NCBI GenBank assembly: GCA_965215705.1 | Contig: CBDCEE010000008.1 | Location: forward strand, 1-64,000 | Length of the DNA stretch: 64,000 nt | Direction of reading: 5' to 3' | DNA from: JAAXPZ01 sp965215705 | GTDB lineage: Bacteria > Campylobacterota > Campylobacteria > Campylobacterales > Sulfurovaceae | Shown: positions 9,141-17,487 of the stretch, in pieces | Layout: each line of letters starts with the position of its first letter | How positions within the stretch are numbered: position 1 is the first letter of the stretch | Position numbers and translations under genes: made by a program | The notes under the pieces: model-generated | The model's input: the letters and a program-made list of their open reading frames with translations, nothing else | Told to the model about the DNA's origin: nothing | Database searches by the model: none

Positions 9141-9150
9141 GAATTATAGC
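9141..9150 (-). promoter_or_regulatory. -10 box directly abutting the DUF455 start
   Basis: The minus strand reads GCTATAATTC. The hexamer (9143-9148) ends 6 bp before the ATG at 9136, so transcription would begin at or within a base or two of the start codon, giving a leaderless mRNA. The same bases carry the Shine-Dalgarno (AGGAG) of the divergent MBL gene. Confidence 0.5.
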
Positions 9151-9152
9151 AC

Positions 9153-9758
9153 ATGCAGATCAAAGTCCAACCCATGGGAGCCTACCAGACCAACTGCTAT
9201 ATCGTGACCATAGAGGGCAAAGACCTCATCATCGATCCAGGACAGAACGCTACCAAATGGGTACTTACCAATATCAAAAATCCTGTAGCCATTCTCAATA
9301 CCCATGGACATTTCGACCATGTCTGGAGCAACGCAGAGATCAAAAGGAAGCTAAATCTCCCTCTCTACTGTCCTGATGAGGATACTTTTATGCTAGAAAA
9401 TGATCCCTTTGAACAGGGAACACCCAGCTCCCATCCTGACTACAGGGTCAAAGGCGATGAACTACTGGAGATTGCCGGCATCAAAATTCAGTATCGTCAC
9501 TTCCCTGGACATACCCCAGGCAACTCTATCATCGAGATCGGAGAACACTGGTTCAGTGGGGATTTTCTCTTTCAGCAGAGTATCGGACGATGGGACTTCC
9601 CCTACTCCAGTGGTACAGATATGATCCGAAGCCTACAAAAAGCGATGCAGATCAAAAGGGAGTTTGTCGTACACCCAGGACATGGGGCAGACACCACGCT
9701 CTCTGCTGAACAGAGAATCATGCATTTTTGGGTAGAGCAGGTGAGGAGGACAATATGA
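9153..9758 (+). CDS. MBL-fold metallohydrolase (glyoxalase II-like)
   Basis: A 201-residue cytoplasmic metallo-beta-lactamase-fold hydrolase of the glyoxalase II/YcbL type. The metal ligands are in order: THGHFDH near residues 50-56 (HxHxDH), HFPGHTPGN near 112-120, FSGDFLF near 129-135 and VHPGHG near 169-174. It lacks the C-terminal substrate domain of true glyoxalase II, so the substrate is unknown and is likely a small thioester. An AGGAG site lies 10 bp before the ATG. It is divergent from DUF455 and convergent with nhaA. Confidence 0.88.
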   Translation: MQIKVQPMGAYQTNCYIVTIEGKDLIIDPGQNATKWVLTNIKNPVAILNTHGHFDHVWSNAEIKRKLNLPLYCPDEDTFMLENDPFEQGTPSSHPDYRVKGDELLEIAGIKIQYRHFPGHTPGNSIIEIGEHWFSGDFLFQQSIGRWDFPYSSGTDMIRSLQKAMQIKREFVVHPGHGADTTLSAEQRIMHFWVEQVRRTI

Positions 9759-9779
9759 TCGTGAACAGTTTCACGATCA
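9756..9779. terminator. Perfect 10-bp hairpin between MBL gene and nhaA
   Basis: TGATCGTGAA, loop CAGT, TTCACGATCA. It overlaps the MBL stop codon and sits between two convergent genes, so a bidirectional terminator is likely, although no T-run follows on either side. Confidence 0.4.
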
Positions 9780-9839
9780 GTCCAACGGAACCAAAACGGT
9801 GGAGCAAAGCGACCCGTGGAGGCAGAAGAACACTATAAA

Positions 9840-11018
9840 TCAGTTCTTTTTAGTCACTACCCTTAGTACGATATACCCTACGATTCCAGATAAAAAAGAG
9901 CCTAGTAGTATCGCCAGTTTATCTGCATAATGGAACATCTTTGTATCATTATATGCCAGGGTATCAACGAACAGACTCATCGTAAATCCTATCCCGGTCA
10001 ATACAGCGACCCCATAGAGTGTTTTCCAGGTTGCTTCTTTAGGCAGTGAAGCGATACCCAGTTTGATCGCTATCCAGGAGAAACCGAAGACACCTAGCTG
10101 CTTGCCTATAAAAAGTCCTGCCATGATCCCTAGAGGGACAGAACCACCCATCTCTTCGAATGAGATACCTCGTAAATCAACTCCGGCATTGACAAATGCA
10201 AAGAGTGGAAGAATGAAAAAGGCCACCCAGTAGTGTAGGCTATGTTCCATATTGTGTGCCATGGAAAACTCCTTACCATTTTCATCTTTGGAATGTAGTG
10301 GTATCAGAAATGCCAATGCCACCCCTGCCAGTGTCGCATGTACTCCGGACTTTAATACAGATACCCATAAAACAATACCCACCAAGATATATGCCGCCTG
10401 TCTGGCAACCTTCATACGATTCATCACAAAAAGTACTATCAGTGCGGCTGCTGCAATCATGATAGAGACCGTAGAGAGTTCACTCGTATAAAAAAGGGCG
10501 ATAATCACAATGGCGCCCAGGTCATCAATGATTGCCAGTGCCATGAGAAAGATCTTTAGTGAGACAGGTACCCTGTTCCCCAGTAGAGAGAGTATTCCCA
10601 AGGCAAAGGCGATATCTGTAGCGGTTGGAATCGCCCAGCCATTCATCGCAAACTCTGCTCCCTTGTTAAAGGCCACAAATACCAGCGCAGGCACCACCAT
10701 ACCTCCTACTGCTGCAATACCCGGAAGTGTGATCTGAGAAAGAGAGGAGAGATGTCCTTCCATCACTTCACGTTTGACCTCCAGTCCAATCAAGAAAAAG
10801 AAGATCGCCATCAGGCCATCATTGACCCATAAAAGCAGTGGCTTGGCGATATGCAATGCACCAAACCGTATCTCGACCGGTGTATGCAGAAATCCCGTGT
10901 AGAGTGCTGAAAATCCACTATTTTGCAGTATCAATGCCAAAATAGTTACGATGATCAGCAATATCCCAGAGGAGGAATCTTTTTTAATAAAGTCTTTAAT
11001 ATGATGTGTCACGCTCAA
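9840..11018 (-). CDS. nhaA: Na+/H+ antiporter NhaA
   Basis: A 392-residue inner-membrane protein of about 12 helices that exchanges protons for sodium to control pH and salinity. The signature residues are present: TDIAFALGIL (the first functional Asp) and LAIIDDLGAIVIIAL (the Asp pair that binds the cation). The cytoplasmic entry DGLMAIFFFLIGLEVKRE and C-terminal GIGFTMSLFVD match the family. It is monocistronic, convergent with the MBL gene, with a TGCTATAATC promoter about 157 bp upstream. Confidence 0.96.
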   Translation of the reverse strand: MSVTHHIKDFIKKDSSSGILLIIVTILALILQNSGFSALYTGFLHTPVEIRFGALHIAKPLLLWVNDGLMAIFFFLIGLEVKREVMEGHLSSLSQITLPGIAAVGGMVVPALVFVAFNKGAEFAMNGWAIPTATDIAFALGILSLLGNRVPVSLKIFLMALAIIDDLGAIVIIALFYTSELSTVSIMIAAAALIVLFVMNRMKVARQAAYILVGIVLWVSVLKSGVHATLAGVALAFLIPLHSKDENGKEFSMAHNMEHSLHYWVAFFILPLFAFVNAGVDLRGISFEEMGGSVPLGIMAGLFIGKQLGVFGFSWIAIKLGIASLPKEATWKTLYGVAVLTGIGFTMSLFVDTLAYNDTKMFHYADKLAILLGSFLSGIVGYIVLRVVTKKN

Positions 11019-11160
11019 TCCTATACGTTAAAAATGATCTATAGTGTATCTAAAATAGGCTAACCAAAGATATGCTTCTCCAGCATAATCTGAGTGAAGC
11101 TTAGTCACTTTTCACAGAGTGTAGTGTTGATATGTAGCGGGGTATGTGCCTGTATAAAAT

Positions 11161-11184
11161 CCTCTTTTTTAGAGGATTATAGCA
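11161..11184 (-). promoter_or_regulatory. nhaA promoter and adjoining dyad
   Basis: 11175-11184 reads TGCTATAATC on the minus strand, the standard extended -10, giving an nhaA leader of about 150 nt. Just downstream is a dyad AATCCTCT/AGAGGATT (about 11159-11178) around a T-run, which overlaps the promoter and may also act as terminator for the regulator gene ending at 11207. The long leader is unexplained. Confidence 0.45.
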
Positions 11185-11206
11185 ACATCTAAATGGTATG
11201 GTAGCA

Positions 11207-11866
11207 CTAGTAAGAGAATTTATATCCACGTCTGCGTACAGTATGGATGACTTGAAAGCCCAGGATACTTTTAAGGCGCTTACGGATCTGGTTGATCGCC
11301 ACCTCTACGGTGTTGTCACTGACATACTCCGGCTCTTCCCAGAGTGCATTGATGATCTCATCTTTGGAGAATACCCGCTTTTTGCGTACTGCCAGATACG
11401 CAAGGATATCAAAGGTCTTACCATTTAGAGAAACGGTCTTGTCATCATACTCGATCTTTTTGTTGGCGATATCAATCGTCAACTTTCCGATATCAATCGT
11501 TGTACCAAAAAGGTTACGCATATTGGCAAGCACTCTGGCGGCCAGTAGGTCAGGCTGATCCAGATGGCTATCGACCACATCATCTGCACCCAGATTATAG
11601 AAGCCGATCTGATTCTTTCGGTTATCAGAGAGGAGAATAATCTTGGTCTCTATCTTCTTTTTCTTGACATCTCTCATATAACGCTCCAGAGAGAACATGA
11701 CCCCCTCATCTACAATGATGATCAGTTCATAGTGTCTAAAGTCAGTGAAGTTCGTCGCATCATAGATATCTTTAGCATTGTCTACAATACAGATGAAGTA
11801 CTTCTCTATCTCTCTCTCAAGCTCTTTGGCAAAATCATTTTTAAACCCAACGGTCAATATTCTCAT
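11207..11866 (-). CDS. Orphan OmpR-type response regulator, HsrA/CosR-like
   Basis: A 219-residue protein with a receiver-like domain (1-120) and a winged-helix DNA-binding domain (125-219). The C-terminal segment (ALWEEPEYVSDNTVEVAINQ, then VHTVRRRGYKF-like ending IHTVRRRGYKFSY) resembles HsrA of Helicobacter and CosR of Campylobacter, essential orphan regulators of redox and housekeeping genes. The receiver is atypical: the N-terminal acidic pair normally after the first strand is replaced (ILTVGFKNDF), so phosphorylation-independent action is likely. No histidine kinase is adjacent. Symbol withheld because the similarity is judged by eye and the receiver is divergent. Confidence 0.75.
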   Translation of the reverse strand: MRILTVGFKNDFAKELEREIEKYFICIVDNAKDIYDATNFTDFRHYELIIIVDEGVMFSLERYMRDVKKKKIETKIILLSDNRKNQIGFYNLGADDVVDSHLDQPDLLAARVLANMRNLFGTTIDIGKLTIDIANKKIEYDDKTVSLNGKTFDILAYLAVRKKRVFSKDEIINALWEEPEYVSDNTVEVAINQIRKRLKSILGFQVIHTVRRRGYKFSY

Positions 11867-12012
11867 TATTATCCTATCTTACAAATCAATTCGAACAGCC
11901 AAAAAAACTATTTAAAAATGCTAGACTGTTCATTTATTGCCGTAGTTATAGCAAAAAGAAGCTTATTTAAAAATAAAAGTAGGTTTTTAGGTTATTTAGA
12001 TATTTTATTATG

Positions 12013-12918
12013 CTACTGTTTTTTGATCGCTTTTAGATAGACTCTTTGGGGTGCAGGATAGCCTTCGATGGTCTTTGTATGGTCATCAGGATCTAAAAAA
12101 TGCTCTAAACTTTGATGGTCTATCCACTCAGTTTTTCTCTGTTCTGTAAGATCTGTTTTTTTAGTGTCCAAAATCTCCACATATGCAAAACCAGCTCTAT
12201 AACACCAGTTCTTCAGTGCAGGGATTGTAGGGATAAAATAGATATTGGGGATCTTGGAGTATCGGTCTCTGGGCGTAAGGCATACCTCATCCTCTCCATC
12301 AATCATAAAGGTATCGAGTATCAATTCCCCGCCTTTCTCCAACCCTCTATAGAGAGACTTGAGCATGGCGACAGGATCTGAACGGTGATAAAGCACCCCC
12401 AGACAGAAGAGAACATCAAACTTATGCTCATAAAATGCTACATGCTCTATCCCCAACAGTTCATACACGATCTCACTTTGGATAAAGTGGTTGATAAATT
12501 GAAATTGGGAATAGGTGATCGCAGAAGGATCAAATCCTACCAGTTTCTTGGGATGTTGTGCAAGCATTCTGAATAGATAGTAGCCATTGTTACATCCGAT
12601 ATCTCCGACTACTTTCCCCTCCAGATGAAAATGGGGCTCCAGAAGATCATACTTGATAAAGCTTTGCCACTCACTATCTATAAATGTCTGGGAGATCCGA
12701 AAAGGCCCTTTACGCCATGGCATAAGCAGTCTCGCCGTCTCATGAAGCTGCTGTTCTTGTTCTGCTGTAATGGCTTCAAAAGCCATAGACACTGCATGCT
12801 CAAGCCCTATTTGTGCAACCTCTAGTGTGGGAAGTTTGGCTATCGCATCCTGGAGAGGTGCGATATTTTTCCATGTGAGCCATTTTTGGCGTTCTTGTCT
12901 CAGTGCATCCAGATCCAA
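12013..12918 (-). CDS. cmoB: tRNA U34 carboxymethyltransferase CmoB
   Basis: A 301-residue Rossmann-fold enzyme that transfers a carboxymethyl group from carboxy-SAM to 5-hydroxyuridine at the tRNA wobble position. Diagnostic are KWLTWKNIAPL near the N-terminus, LMPWRKGPFRI, the SAM loop VVGDIGCNNGYYLFRM near residues 103-118 and FCLGVLYHRSDP. No cmoA is adjacent, unlike in gamma-proteobacteria. It follows the cyclophilin gene on the same strand, separated by 53 bp holding a GGTGCG/CGCACC hairpin. Confidence 0.93.
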   Translation of the reverse strand: MDLDALRQERQKWLTWKNIAPLQDAIAKLPTLEVAQIGLEHAVSMAFEAITAEQEQQLHETARLLMPWRKGPFRISQTFIDSEWQSFIKYDLLEPHFHLEGKVVGDIGCNNGYYLFRMLAQHPKKLVGFDPSAITYSQFQFINHFIQSEIVYELLGIEHVAFYEHKFDVLFCLGVLYHRSDPVAMLKSLYRGLEKGGELILDTFMIDGEDEVCLTPRDRYSKIPNIYFIPTIPALKNWCYRAGFAYVEILDTKKTDLTEQRKTEWIDHQSLEHFLDPDDHTKTIEGYPAPQRVYLKAIKKQ

Positions 12919-12971
12919 AAACTATCCTTTGGTGCGAGATACGCACCCTACAAAGAACCAAGATATATACA

Positions 12972-13499
12972 TTATTTGATATATGCCTTGAGTATCTTCT
13001 GCTCCTGCAGAGGGCGGTCACCTCTGGCAGTCTTAGTATTCTCTATCTTTTTGACCACATCTTGTCCGCTCACTACTTCACCAAAGATCGTATAGCCGCC
13101 ATTGAGGTGTGGCGTAGGCACTGTCGTGATAAAAAACTGACTGCCATTGGTGTTGGGCCCGGCATTTGCCATCGCTACGATAAAGGGTCTGTCAAAGACG
13201 ACATTGGGCTTGTATTCATTGTCAAATACACCACCCCAGATAGACTCTCCGCCTCGCCCTGTACCGGTAGGGTCACCGCCTTGGATCATAAAGCCTTTGA
13301 TCACCCTGTGAAAGATGATCCCATTGTAATAGCCCTTCTTGGCATGGGTGGTAAAGTTCTCTACCGCCTTTGGTGCCACATCCGGCATCATTTTGATCTC
13401 TATCTTTCCTTGGTTAGTCTCCAGCACTACAACGGGTGCTTTGCTTCCTGCGATGGCTACTGTAGCCAAAGTCACTGCTATCATAAATATTTTTTTCAT
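12972..13499 (-). CDS. Periplasmic cyclophilin-type peptidyl-prolyl isomerase
   Basis: A 175-residue cyclophilin with a cleavable signal peptide (MKKIFMIAVTLATVAIAGSK), so it acts on proline bonds of exported proteins. The cyclophilin core is intact: FHRVIKGFMIQGGDPTG, then MANAGPNTNGSQFFIT and LNGGYTIFGEV. The length suits the short bacterial PpiA/PpiB class. It starts 9 bp after rny ends and is probably co-transcribed with it. Confidence 0.93.
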   Translation of the reverse strand: MKKIFMIAVTLATVAIAGSKAPVVVLETNQGKIEIKMMPDVAPKAVENFTTHAKKGYYNGIIFHRVIKGFMIQGGDPTGTGRGGESIWGGVFDNEYKPNVVFDRPFIVAMANAGPNTNGSQFFITTVPTPHLNGGYTIFGEVVSGQDVVKKIENTKTARGDRPLQEQKILKAYIK

Positions 13500-13508
13500 T
13501 GGTTTCCT

Positions 13509-15023
13509 TTATTTTGCATAATGTACTGATCGTGTTTCGCGGATCACATTGACCTTGATCTCGCCGGGATATTGTACCTTATCTTCTATCTTTTTTGCAA
13601 GGGTGCTGCTGAGTAGTGCTGCCTCATTGTCTCCTATCTTTCCTGTATCCACAAAGACCCGTATCTCTCTACCTGCATTGATCGCATAGGCCTGTATGAC
13701 ACCCTCGTTTTCCATCGCCAGTGCTTCGATCTCTTTGACCCGCTTGGTAAAGCTCTCCAGTACCTCTCTTCTGGCTCCCGGTCTGGCAGCACTAAGGGTA
13801 TCTGCCGCACACACTGCCGCACTCTCGACTGAGTTAAACTCCTCATGTCCATGGTGGGCATAGATCGCATTGATGACCGTAGGATGCTCATTGTGTCGTT
13901 TACAGACCTCAGCACCCAGCTCCACATGAGAGCCGCCAAAATCCTGTGTGAGTGCTTTGCCGATATCATGTAGCAACCCTGCACGCATCGCCAGCTTCTC
14001 GTCACCACCCATCTCCGCAGCCAAGACTCTTGCCAATCTGGCAACCTCCAGCGTATGTGCCAGAGCATTCTGCCCATAGCTGGCACGGTATTTCAATCGA
14101 CCCAATAGTCGAATCAACTCTTCGTGCATAGGGAAGAGTCCCAGATCGATCACGACATTCTCCCCCTCCTCATAGATCTTCTTTTCAAACTCTTCCTGTA
14201 CTTTGGTATGCACCTCTTCGATACGTCCCGGATGGATACGGCCATCCTCTACCAGTATCTCGATCACCCGTGTAGCGATCGCACGACGATAGAGATTGAA
14301 GTTGCTGACCAGTATGACCCCAGGAGTCTCATCGATGATGATATCTACACCCAGCAGCTGCTCCATCGTCTTGATATTGCGGCCCTCTTTTCCGATGATA
14401 CGCCCTTTGTGTTCATCACTGGGGAGATTGACTACATTGATGAGTCGCTCTCCTGCAAACTCACCTGCATAACGGGTGGTTGCTTGGGCGAGAATGTAGT
14501 TGGCCTTGCGTTGTGCCTCTTCACTGGCTATCTTCTCATGTTTACGTACAATACCAGCGATATCTGCCTGTGCACGTTCTTCTACCTGCTGCAAGATATA
14601 GGTTTTTGCTTCTGTTGCTGTCAGAGAAGCCACACTTTCCAGTTTGTCAATGGCTCTACTGACCTCTTCTTGTTTACGCTCCTCTAGAAGCTGTACACTC
14701 TTTTGTCTCTCTGCCAATTGATTCTGCTGTTGAAGGGCTTTCTCTTTTTGTTCATCTGCTTCCCTGTTCTTGAGGATCAGATCTCTGTTGCGTTGCTCGA
14801 TCTCTAAGGTCAAAGCATCAAACTCTTTTTTCTGCTCCAACGCATGCTCTTGTATCTCTACTTTGGCCTTCTCTAGAAGTAGACTGGCTTCCTGTTCTAT
14901 CGTTTTGGCTTTCGCTTGTGCTTCAAGCTGCAGATAGGCGAAGCGTTTGCTACTTCCTATTTTCGAAATAGCATATCCTATGCCGATCCCTATCAAGAGG
15001 GAGATCCCAGGTATCATATACAT
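13509..15023 (-). CDS. rny: Ribonuclease Y
   Basis: A membrane-anchored endoribonuclease that initiates mRNA decay, 504 residues from the chosen start. Order of parts: N-terminal transmembrane helix (MIPGISLLIGIGIGYAI), a long coiled coil (about 30-180, Glu/Lys/Gln rich), a KH domain (HKGRIIGKEGRNIKTME) and an HD domain (ALAHTLEVARLARVLA, then AGLLHDIGKAL). The start at 15023 is chosen because AAAGGAAAC lies 3 bp before it; an upstream ATG at 15050 adds nine residues with no visible ribosome site. Confidence 0.95.
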   Translation of the reverse strand: MYMIPGISLLIGIGIGYAISKIGSSKRFAYLQLEAQAKAKTIEQEASLLLEKAKVEIQEHALEQKKEFDALTLEIEQRNRDLILKNREADEQKEKALQQQNQLAERQKSVQLLEERKQEEVSRAIDKLESVASLTATEAKTYILQQVEERAQADIAGIVRKHEKIASEEAQRKANYILAQATTRYAGEFAGERLINVVNLPSDEHKGRIIGKEGRNIKTMEQLLGVDIIIDETPGVILVSNFNLYRRAIATRVIEILVEDGRIHPGRIEEVHTKVQEEFEKKIYEEGENVVIDLGLFPMHEELIRLLGRLKYRASYGQNALAHTLEVARLARVLAAEMGGDEKLAMRAGLLHDIGKALTQDFGGSHVELGAEVCKRHNEHPTVINAIYAHHGHEEFNSVESAAVCAADTLSAARPGARREVLESFTKRVKEIEALAMENEGVIQAYAINAGREIRVFVDTGKIGDNEAALLSSTLAKKIEDKVQYPGEIKVNVIRETRSVHYAK

Positions 15024-15081
15024 TTTGTTTCCTTTACGTGAAGGAACCAAATTTCAAAGGATTATTTCCATTTAACAATGA

Positions 15082-15624
15082 TTATGATGATAGTGCCGTA
15101 ATGACACTATCCGCCCCCACATCATGATCGTCTGTTACGATCTCTTTACTAAAACAGAAAACTCTCTGGACAAATACAGTCTTGTTTATCCATTTTTTCT
15201 CTCGCATAAAAAACCTGTCATACATCCCTTTTCCAAAGCCTATACGCCTCAAGGATATATCCGTTCCTACGATTGGAACAATAGAAATGTTAATACTTTT
15301 TTTTCTAAATTGTCTTGAAATTTTTGGTTCTTTTACACCATACTTTTTGATTTCTAATGGCAATCTATATTTTACCAGTCTGAAACTTTCACCTTCCATA
15401 AACGGCACCAATACCAGAATGCCTTCTCGCCGTAATCGTGCAATCAAAGGCCGCACATCTACTTCCAGATCCAAGGGGATATAGAGCATCACACTCTGTG
15501 CTTTTTGTGCCTGGATCATCCTGTAGAGTAGCCTATTGATCTTTTTGTCCGCGATGTAACGCTTCTGCCAAGAGAGTGCTCTTAGTGTCTGCAGGGAGGT
15601 TTTTCTAAATCTCTGTTTTGTCAT
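15082..15624 (-). CDS. 5-formyltetrahydrofolate cyclo-ligase
   Basis: A 180-residue enzyme that converts 5-formyl-THF to 5,10-methenyl-THF with ATP, returning stored folate to one-carbon metabolism. The N-terminal basic patch (KQRFRKTSLQTLRALSW) and the C-terminal loop RIGFGKGMYDRFF match the family, the latter corresponding to the usual GxGxGYYDR motif. It lies upstream of rny on the same strand and is divergent from the TlpA-like gene. Confidence 0.9.
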   Translation of the reverse strand: MTKQRFRKTSLQTLRALSWQKRYIADKKINRLLYRMIQAQKAQSVMLYIPLDLEVDVRPLIARLRREGILVLVPFMEGESFRLVKYRLPLEIKKYGVKEPKISRQFRKKSINISIVPIVGTDISLRRIGFGKGMYDRFFMREKKWINKTVFVQRVFCFSKEIVTDDHDVGADSVITALSS

Positions 15625-15687
15625 ACCCTCTCACTTTTACTAACTTTGGATATAATCGCATACTTTGTTTTTGGGTGGGCCAACACT

Positions 15688-16266
15688 ATGCGACTATTTA
15701 CCTCTTTTTTTATTATAGCATCCATATCCCTATGGACAGGTTGTAGTGACAAAGATTCCGATACTTCTATAACACAAACAGAGCATCCAAGCAAGCCACT
15801 ACCAAAACCCAAAACCACTTTCCACATCACAGATATAGACCACCGATCCACTACGATCTCTATGGTAGAAAACCATATCCATATAGCCAAAGTGACTCAA
15901 CCCCTGATCATGCTCAATATCTTTGCCACCTGGTCTCCTCCCAGTTGCGGGATGATTCCCTACCTGGATGCCCTGCAGAAAAGATACCCTAAAGAGCTCT
16001 TCGTCATCGGTATCGTTGCCAACAGTGATATCAACAACAGTGATCTGAGAGCATTTATGAAAACACACAATGCCAGCTACTTTATCTCCAACAGCCAAGA
16101 GAATGATACATTGGCTCATAAGCTGGCAGGCCTCCTGAAATTGGAAGAGAATTATCCCGTACCACTTACCATTCTATTTAAAAACGGAGAGTATACTATG
16201 CATTATGTTGGTGCCACGCCTATAGAGATGATCAAGGCAGATATAGAACAGTTGAGGAGCAAATAG
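15688..16266 (+). CDS. TlpA/thioredoxin-fold lipoprotein lacking the CxxC motif
   Basis: A 192-residue lipoprotein from the ATG at 15688, with signal MRLFTSFFIIASISLWTGC (lipobox WTGC). An upstream in-frame ATG at 15646 would put 14 residues before the signal peptide and is disfavoured. The body is a thioredoxin-like fold (LIMLNIFATWSPPSCGMIPY). Where TlpA/ResA proteins have WCxxC this reads WSPPSC: both catalytic cysteines are serine and a single Cys follows. Disulfide reductase activity is therefore doubtful and a chaperone or binding role is possible. It ends 1 bp before ftsY, so they share an operon. Confidence 0.82.
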   Translation: MRLFTSFFIIASISLWTGCSDKDSDTSITQTEHPSKPLPKPKTTFHITDIDHRSTTISMVENHIHIAKVTQPLIMLNIFATWSPPSCGMIPYLDALQKRYPKELFVIGIVANSDINNSDLRAFMKTHNASYFISNSQENDTLAHKLAGLLKLEENYPVPLTILFKNGEYTMHYVGATPIEMIKADIEQLRSK

Positions 16267-16267
16267 T

Positions 16268-17143
16268 ATGGCAATGTTTGGATTTTTAAAGAAAGCTTTT
16301 GGCAAGACCGGTGAAGCAATCCATGAGGTACTTCCTGAAAAAAAGTCAAAGATCACTAAAGAGGAGTTCGAGGATATCCTGCTCGAAGCAGATGTCAACT
16401 ATGACCTCATAGAGAGGCTGCTTGAAGGGCTATCAGAGACGATCTCCCGTGTACAAGCGTTCAACTCCCTCATCTCTGTATTTCAGTACCGTGCTGAGTG
16501 GATCGAACCGGGCAGCTACAAGCCCTTTGTCGAGATGATTGTCGGGGTCAATGGTGCAGGCAAGACCACCACCATCGCCAAGCTGGCAAAACACTACCAA
16601 AATGAGGGACGCACTGTCATGCTCGGTGCCGGAGATACCTTCCGAGCTGCAGCCATTGAGCAGTTAAGCCGCTGGGCAGTCAAACTGGAGATCCCTATCG
16701 TCTCGACCAAACAGGGACATGACCCCTCTGCGGTGGTCTACGATACGATCCAATCTGCCCAAGCCAAAGGGATACAGAATGTCATCATCGATACCGCAGG
16801 GAGGCTCCATACCCAGTCCAACCTCTCCGAAGAGCTGAAGAAGATGACCAGAGTCGCTGACAAAGCCCTCAAAGCAGCCCCTCACAGAAAACTCCTCATC
16901 CTGGACGGTACCCAAGGAAGCTCTGCAATCAACCAGGCCAAAGCGTTTGATGAGATCATCGGGATCGACGGTATCATTATCACAAAGCTGGACGGCACTG
17001 CCAAAGGCGGCGCTGTCCTGAGTATCGCAGATGAACTTCAGATGCCTATCTACTATATGGGCACCGGTGAGACCCCGGATGATCTGGTACGATTCAAAGC
17101 CAATGACTATGTCAACATCATCCTCGATGAGATCTTCCTCTAG
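16268..17143 (+). CDS. ftsY: Signal recognition particle receptor FtsY
   Basis: A 291-residue SRP GTPase that docks ribosome-nascent chains to the Sec translocon. It has a short N domain (about 1-85) and the G domain: G1 GVNGAGKTTTIAKLA, the insertion motif DTFRAAAIEQL, G3 DTAGRLHTQ and G4 TKLDGTAKGG. The acidic N-terminal A domain of the E. coli protein is absent, as is usual in this phylum. A GAGGAG site precedes the start; an ATG two codons in is equally possible. Confidence 0.96.
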   Translation: MAMFGFLKKAFGKTGEAIHEVLPEKKSKITKEEFEDILLEADVNYDLIERLLEGLSETISRVQAFNSLISVFQYRAEWIEPGSYKPFVEMIVGVNGAGKTTTIAKLAKHYQNEGRTVMLGAGDTFRAAAIEQLSRWAVKLEIPIVSTKQGHDPSAVVYDTIQSAQAKGIQNVIIDTAGRLHTQSNLSEELKKMTRVADKALKAAPHRKLLILDGTQGSSAINQAKAFDEIIGIDGIIITKLDGTAKGGAVLSIADELQMPIYYMGTGETPDDLVRFKANDYVNIILDEIFL

Positions 17144-17146
17144 CAG

Positions 17147-17410
17147 ATGTACTATGTCTATATCGTCCAGTGTACGGATGAGACCCTCTACACAGGGATC
17201 GCCACAGAGCTAGCGCGTCGCGTAGAGGAGCATAACCACTCCGACAAAGGCGCCAAATACACCCGAGCCCGCCGCCCCGTCACACTGGTCTATCATGAGA
17301 CATTTGAGGACAGAAGCACTGCCTCCAAAAGAGAGTATGAGATCAAGAAGCGGATGAGCCGAGCCCAGAAACTACAGCTCATCAATTCAACTGATAAAAG
17401 AGCTCAATAA
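17147..17410 (+). CDS. GIY-YIG nuclease-domain protein (UPF0213-like)
   Basis: An 87-residue stand-alone GIY-YIG domain. The motif appears as YYVYIVQC followed by LYTGIATELARRVEEH, with the catalytic Tyr and Arg of the family and a C-terminal Glu in KREYEIKKRMSR. Members of this small family are widespread, and their cellular substrate is not settled. It starts 3 bp after ftsY and is likely in the same transcript. Confidence 0.85.
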   Translation: MYYVYIVQCTDETLYTGIATELARRVEEHNHSDKGAKYTRARRPVTLVYHETFEDRSTASKREYEIKKRMSRAQKLQLINSTDKRAQ

Positions 17411-17487
17411 ATTCAATTTAACTTTTAATATCCCTTTTATTTTCCATTTGTTACTATAGGTCAAGAGACCAAAAAAAGGAGAATAAA

